Assembly (NCBI GenBank): GCA_030641605.1
Contig: DAOWHD010000024.1
Span: 1-8,991, forward strand
Length of the DNA stretch: 8,991 bases
Source: Thermoplasmata archaeon
GTDB lineage: Archaea; Thermoplasmatota; E2; DHVEG-1
Reading direction: 5' to 3'
Part shown: positions 5,955 to 8,991 of the stretch, one piece after another
How the letters are laid out: every line of letters starts with the position of its first letter
How positions within the stretch are numbered: position 1 is the first letter of the stretch
Position numbers and translations under genes: made by a program
Notes under the pieces: model-generated
The model's database searches: none
What the model was told of the DNA's origin: nothing
The model's input: the letters and a program-made list of their open reading frames with translations, nothing else

Positions 5955-6812
5955 TTATTTTTCCTCTACACAATTTTTGTATGTCTTTAACATATTTTTC
6001 AAAGAACATGCTACTGTTACAGGTCCTACGCCACCAGGTACTGGAGTAATCTTCCCTGCTTTTTCTTTCACAGAATCAAAATTTACATCCCCGTGTATGC
6101 CATCTTCTGTTTCTGCAATTCCGACATCTATTACAAATGCACCATTCTTCACATAATCCTCTGTTATAAACCCTGGTAAACCTGTCGCTGTGATGATAAT
6201 ATCTGCTTTGGACGTATGTTGTTTTACGTCTTTGGTGAAAACATGGCATACAGAAACAGTGGCGTTTCTATTGAGAAAAAGAGCAGCTAGCGGCTTTCCC
6301 ACAACAGTACTGTGGTTGACAATAACTATTTCCTTTCCTTTAAGATTTATCTTCTCGTGCTCCAAGATAGTTAATACTGCAAGGGGGGTACAAGGAACAA
6401 TACGTTCATCTCCGATGAGAGCTTTACCCATATTGTATGGATTAAATCCCTCTACATCTTTTTTGGGAGCTATTGCACTCATCAATTTGTTTGAGGAAAT
6501 GTGCTTAGGTATGGGAAACTGTATTAGAATGCCGTGAACATCTTTATTTGAGTTTAATTCATCTATAGATTGGAGAATTTTCCCTTCGGAAACATCCTTT
6601 GAAAACTCTAGGTGACTTGACATTATGCCTGCCTTTTTGCAGGCGTTATCTCTTAATCTAAGATAAAGCTCTGATGAAGAATCTTCACCGATTTTAATTG
6701 TAGTTATATTCGGCGTGATTTTATATTTCGATTTCAGATATTCTACTTCTTCAGCAGTTTTTTTGCGGATGTTCTCTGCTATCTTTCTCCCATCAACAAT
6801 CTTTGCAGTCAT
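5955..6812 (-). CDS. folD: FolD: methylene-tetrahydrofolate dehydrogenase / cyclohydrolase, with altered catalytic residues
   Basis: FolD oxidises 5,10-methylene-tetrahydrofolate to methenyl-tetrahydrofolate with NAD(P)+ and normally hydrolyses that to 10-formyl-tetrahydrofolate. From the ATG at 6812 the protein is 285 residues and begins MTAKIVDGRKIA, aligning with E. coli FolD without offset; an upstream ATG at 6827 would add MLSKK. Motifs are the substrate tyrosine Y50 in ELYLRLR, GILIQFPIP (94-102, Q98), KDVEGFNPYN (118-127), PCTP (140-143), the dinucleotide loop VNHSTVVGKP (165-174), NRNATVSVCH (181-190), ATGLPGFI (209-216) and PVPGGVGPVT (257-266). The oddity is that catalytic Lys54 is Arg (AGA, 6651-6653) and Asp121 is Glu (GAG, 6450-6452), while Q98 is kept. 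Loss of this lysine in the human enzyme is reported to abolish cyclohydrolase activity. It is the middle gene of a cluster with a methyltransferase upstream and a DUF131 gene downstream. Confidence 0.93.
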   Translation of the reverse strand: MTAKIVDGRKIAENIRKKTAEEVEYLKSKYKITPNITTIKIGEDSSSELYLRLRDNACKKAGIMSSHLEFSKDVSEGKILQSIDELNSNKDVHGILIQFPIPKHISSNKLMSAIAPKKDVEGFNPYNMGKALIGDERIVPCTPLAVLTILEHEKINLKGKEIVIVNHSTVVGKPLAALFLNRNATVSVCHVFTKDVKQHTSKADIIITATGLPGFITEDYVKNGAFVIDVGIAETEDGIHGDVNFDSVKEKAGKITPVPGGVGPVTVACSLKNMLKTYKNCVEEK

Positions 6813-6844
6813 TTTTTTACTCAACATGGAAAATTTAGATTTGG

Positions 6845-7657
6845 TTATAAATCCTCTGTTTTTCTGCCTATTGCATAAAACTGTGGGAAGAAATTTAGTT
6901 GTACTCCCTCATCAAGAGATTTAAGATATTCGTACTCCCATTTGTCGATTTCTTTTTCAGAAACTCCTGCATCTTTTAGTGCCTTTACGTAGAAATCTCG
7001 TGCATGCAGGTAGTAAGATTTATTCTCCTCACAACTCCATATGCGGTTGTTTCCAATTCCAATTTTTGTTTCAAGGCCTGCTCTTACAAACAGGAGGCGA
7101 AGTTTCCTGCCAATGTGCGGATCGCCACCCTTTTCTTTGATTGCTTTCCCAGCAAATATTGGATCGACCTTTGGATTTTCAGGAAAATGTAGTTTACCTC
7201 CATAATCCGGTTCAAGTGATGCAAGAACTTTTCCACCTGACTTTACAACACGAGCCATTTCATTTACAACTTGCTGAGGATTATCTGCCCACATTAGTAA
7301 GAGGTTACAGGTTACAACATCAAACATATTATCATCAAATGGGAGAGATTCTGCACCACCCACATGCAATTCAACGTTTTTGTAATCTTTAAGGATGTCT
7401 CTGGCTACTTTTATCATATCCTCTGAGCCGTCAATTCCAACGACTTTACCTTTTGTAAGGCGAGCTATATCTCTTGTTACAGTTCCTGAGCCACAACCTA
7501 CATCCAAAATACTTTCCGCATCTTTAAGACCTACTTTGAGGTATAGAGGTATTCTTTCTTCTGCTGTTTCTAATGCTTGTAGCTCTAGTTTTTTAATAAA
7601 ATTATTTAGCTCATCTTTTGATCTCTTGTGAAATTCGGAATTTTCCTTTGATTTCAT
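6845..7657 (-). CDS. Class I SAM-dependent methyltransferase, substrate unknown
   Basis: This protein is 270 residues from the ATG at 7657, chosen because GGAG lies six bases ahead of it on the minus strand; the in-frame TTG at 7669 sits on top of that ribosome-binding site. The Rossmann core (about 45-150) shows motif I LDVGCGSG (51-58), the acidic ribose-binding D76 in GIDGS, GGAESLPFDDNMFDVV (100-115) and VKSGGKVLASLEPDYGG (138-154). The C-terminal third contains DPHIGRKLRLLFVRAGL (179-195), seen in UbiE/Methyltransf_11-type small-molecule methyltransferases, and an aromatic- and acidic-rich tail. There are no membrane or tRNA-binding domains. It is the first gene of the cluster with folD, whose ATG follows 32 bases after this stop. 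The methyl acceptor cannot be predicted; SAM links it only loosely to one-carbon metabolism. Confidence 0.88.
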   Translation of the reverse strand: MKSKENSEFHKRSKDELNNFIKKLELQALETAEERIPLYLKVGLKDAESILDVGCGSGTVTRDIARLTKGKVVGIDGSEDMIKVARDILKDYKNVELHVGGAESLPFDDNMFDVVTCNLLLMWADNPQQVVNEMARVVKSGGKVLASLEPDYGGKLHFPENPKVDPIFAGKAIKEKGGDPHIGRKLRLLFVRAGLETKIGIGNNRIWSCEENKSYYLHARDFYVKALKDAGVSEKEIDKWEYEYLKSLDEGVQLNFFPQFYAIGRKTEDL

Positions 7658-7691
7658 ATGATACTCCAAAATGAAATATTGGCACGTTCGG

Positions 7692-7697
7692 TATAAA
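7692..7697 (-). promoter_or_regulatory. TATA-box-like element for the methyltransferase-folD-DUF131 cluster
   Basis: The minus strand reads TTTATA inside AAATTTATACC, preceded by a purine-rich AAAAAGAAAAA typical of a BRE. It is 35-40 bases upstream of the ATG at 7657, so initiation about 25 bases downstream would give a short leader just long enough to contain the GGAG ribosome-binding site at 7664-7667. Confidence 0.5.
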
Positions 7698-7721
7698 TTT
7701 TTCTTTTTACGCCCTTAGTTT

Positions 7722-7729
7722 TTTAAATA
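7722..7729 (+). promoter_or_regulatory. TATA-box-like element for the hps-rraA gene
   Basis: TTTAAATA lies 23-30 bases before the ATG at 7752. No Shine-Dalgarno sequence is present in TTTTTATTCATGTTCAT ahead of the ATG, so this spacing suggests a leaderless mRNA. The element is only about 25 bases from the opposing TATA-like box at 7692-7697, so the two divergent transcripts share a 94-base intergenic region. Confidence 0.5.
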
Positions 7730-7751
7730 GATAGTTTTTATTCATGTTCAT

Positions 7752-8991
7752 ATGAAAGAAGTTATTCTCCAAGTTGCATTGGATTTACTCAATGCTCATA
7801 GAGCACTGTCTATTGCTAAAGATTCGGTAAAAGGGGATAGAGATTGTTGGTTAGAGGCAGGAACGCCTTTAATAAAAAGCGAGGGAATGGAAATAGTAAG
7901 AAAGCTCAAACAAACATTTTCAGATAGAACAATTGTTGCTGACATGAAGATAATGGATACTGGGGCACTTGAAGTTGAGATGGCAACAAAGGCAGGTGCA
8001 GACGTTGTATGTGTGCTTGCAGCATCTGATAATAGTACAATAGCTGATGCATTGAAATCTGCAAGAAAATACGGTTCAAAAATTATGGCCGATCTAATTT
8101 GTGTCAAAGATAAGATAACTCGTGCGAAGGAACTAGAAAAACTTGGTGTTGATTTTTTATGTGTTCATATAGGCATTGACGAACAGATGGTGGGAAAAAA
8201 GCCAGTTGAGGTTCTTGAATCAATTGCTAAAAAGACTGAGATACCGGTCGCTGTTGCTGGTGGAATCAATAGTGAGACTGCTTCAGATGCGGTTAAAGCT
8301 GGTGCAAGCATAGTTATTGTCGGTGGAGCAATAACCAAGGCAAAAGATGTTACCAAGGCTACAAAACAGATAAAAAAGGCGATAACTGAAGAAAAATCTG
8401 TTAAGTCTTCCCTTTTCAGAAAATATGACAAATCGGAGTTGAAGAAGGCATTTTCGATGGTATCTGCGCCAAATGTTTCTGATGCGATGCATAAGCAGGG
8501 TGCGATGCAGGGTATTCGACCGATAAGACTTGGTTTTCATATGGTTGGCAGAGCGTATACAGTACGAACGGTTGATGGAGATTGGGCAAAGCCAGTTGAG
8601 GCAATAGATGAGGCTAATGAAGGTTGGATTGTAGTGGTTGATGTAAATGGCGGGAATACTGCGGTATGGGGTGAGCTTGCAACGTGGAGCGCGAAATTGA
8701 AGGGACTTGCCGGTGTTGTTGTAGATGGGGCAGTTAGAGATCTCGATGATATTGTGAAGATGGACTTCCCGGTTTTCAGTAGACACGTTGCGCCTAGTGC
8801 AGGAGAACCTAAAGGTTTTGGAGAGATTGGTGCTGAGATAAAGTGTGGCGGACGAGATGTGCGGAGTGGTGATTGGATAATTGGTGATGATTCAGGTGTT
8901 GTTGTCGTACCGCAGGAAATCGCTCAAGAAATCGCAAATCGAGCGCTTGATGTCAAAGAGCATGAAAACCGTGTTCGGGAAGAGATAAAAG
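7752..8991 (+). CDS. Bifunctional 3-hexulose-6-phosphate synthase / RraA-like fusion, 3'-truncated
   Basis: The frame is open from the ATG at 7752 to the window edge, giving 413 residues. Residues 1-212 form a complete HPS domain of the HUMPS/KGPDC superfamily: D11 in ALDLLN, E35 in EAGTPLI, the DxKxxD metal/catalytic motif ADMKIMDTG (63-71; D64, K66, D69), H139 in VHIGIDEQ, and phosphate-binding loops AVAGGINS (167-174) and VIVGGAIT (188-195). HPS interconverts D-arabino-3-hexulose 6-phosphate with ribulose 5-phosphate and formaldehyde; in archaea the cleavage direction supplies pentoses. A linker (213-232) leads to an RraA/HMG-aldolase-like domain with VSDAMHKQG (242-250), WGELATWSAKLKGLAG (306-321), VVDGAVRD (323-330; R329, D330) and IIGDDSGVVVVP (376-387). 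Such fusions are known in archaea; what the RraA half does is unresolved (aldolase or decarboxylase, or RNase E regulator by distant analogy). The stop and any downstream partner such as hexulose-6-phosphate isomerase are out of view. Confidence 0.92.
   Translation, partial: MKEVILQVALDLLNAHRALSIAKDSVKGDRDCWLEAGTPLIKSEGMEIVRKLKQTFSDRTIVADMKIMDTGALEVEMATKAGADVVCVLAASDNSTIADALKSARKYGSKIMADLICVKDKITRAKELEKLGVDFLCVHIGIDEQMVGKKPVEVLESIAKKTEIPVAVAGGINSETASDAVKAGASIVIVGGAITKAKDVTKATKQIKKAITEEKSVKSSLFRKYDKSELKKAFSMVSAPNVSDAMHKQGAMQGIRPIRLGFHMVGRAYTVRTVDGDWAKPVEAIDEANEGWIVVVDVNGGNTAVWGELATWSAKLKGLAGVVVDGAVRDLDDIVKMDFPVFSRHVAPSAGEPKGFGEIGAEIKCGGRDVRSGDWIIGDDSGVVVVPQEIAQEIANRALDVKEHENRVREEIK

Noticed and set aside
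5953..6009. Extended N-terminus for the DUF131 protein (start at 6009)
   Set aside because: The added 19 residues overlap folD, are not membrane-like as the rest is, and the ATG at 5952 has better spacing and a ribosome-binding site.
8198..8601. 14-base direct repeat AAAGCCAGTTGAGG at 8198-8211 and 8588-8601 in the same reading frame
   Set aside because: It encodes KPVE in two unrelated domains (HPS and RraA); flanking sequence does not match, and one such repeat in a window of this size is compatible with chance.
8283..8786. 167-residue minus-strand open frame opposite the hps-rraA gene
   Set aside because: The plus-strand frame encodes clear HPS and RraA motifs across the same bases; the antisense translation is low in family-like features and rich in unlikely composition, so it is a shadow.

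Overview
The window looks like ordinary chromosomal DNA of an AT-rich archaeon, probably euryarchaeal in the broad sense (Thermoplasmata or methanogen-related lineages would fit). The evidence is a stand-alone Elp3 with the short CPHGKC-x2-C iron-sulfur motif, a DUF131/TIGR00304 membrane protein, a DUF47 PhoU-like protein, a hexulose-6-phosphate synthase fused to an RraA-like domain, TATA-type promoters about 25-30 bases ahead of several starts, and several starts with no Shine-Dalgarno sequence, which suggests leaderless mRNAs. I cannot fix the lineage more closely by eye. I see no mobile elements, CRISPR arrays, tRNA or rRNA genes.

Layout. Positions 1-405 (+) hold the 3' end of a DUF47/PhoU-like gene. 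It converges, with only 4 bases between, on a DUF89 metal-dependent phosphatase (410-1288, -). A divergent promoter region separates that from an unrecognised small acidic protein (1413-1802, +). This gene converges on elp3 (1927-3513, -) across a 124-base spacer carrying a perfect 16-base AT palindrome and T-runs. Elp3 is divergent from a two-gene DrrA/DrrB-like ABC exporter operon (3628-5376, +), which ends at a hairpin and T-run. Next, on the minus strand, is a three-gene cluster read from right to left: a class I SAM methyltransferase (7657-6845), folD (6812-5955) and a DUF131 membrane protein (5952-5554). It is divergent from the hps-rraA fusion gene (7752 onward, +), which runs off the right edge.

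How the genes may work together. The right third has a one-carbon theme. Hexulose-6-phosphate synthase interconverts hexulose 6-phosphate with ribulose 5-phosphate plus formaldehyde. Formaldehyde can condense with tetrahydrofolate to give methylene-tetrahydrofolate, the substrate of FolD. The most notable single observation is that this FolD has Arg and Glu in place of the catalytic Lys54 and Asp121 (E. coli numbering), while keeping Gln98 and the rest of the fold. This raises the possibility that it works mainly as a dehydrogenase. The left part carries phosphate- and metabolite-repair-type genes (DUF47, DUF89) with no visible link to the rest. I find no strong evidence for a wholly new system; the unknown small protein and the altered FolD are the best leads.
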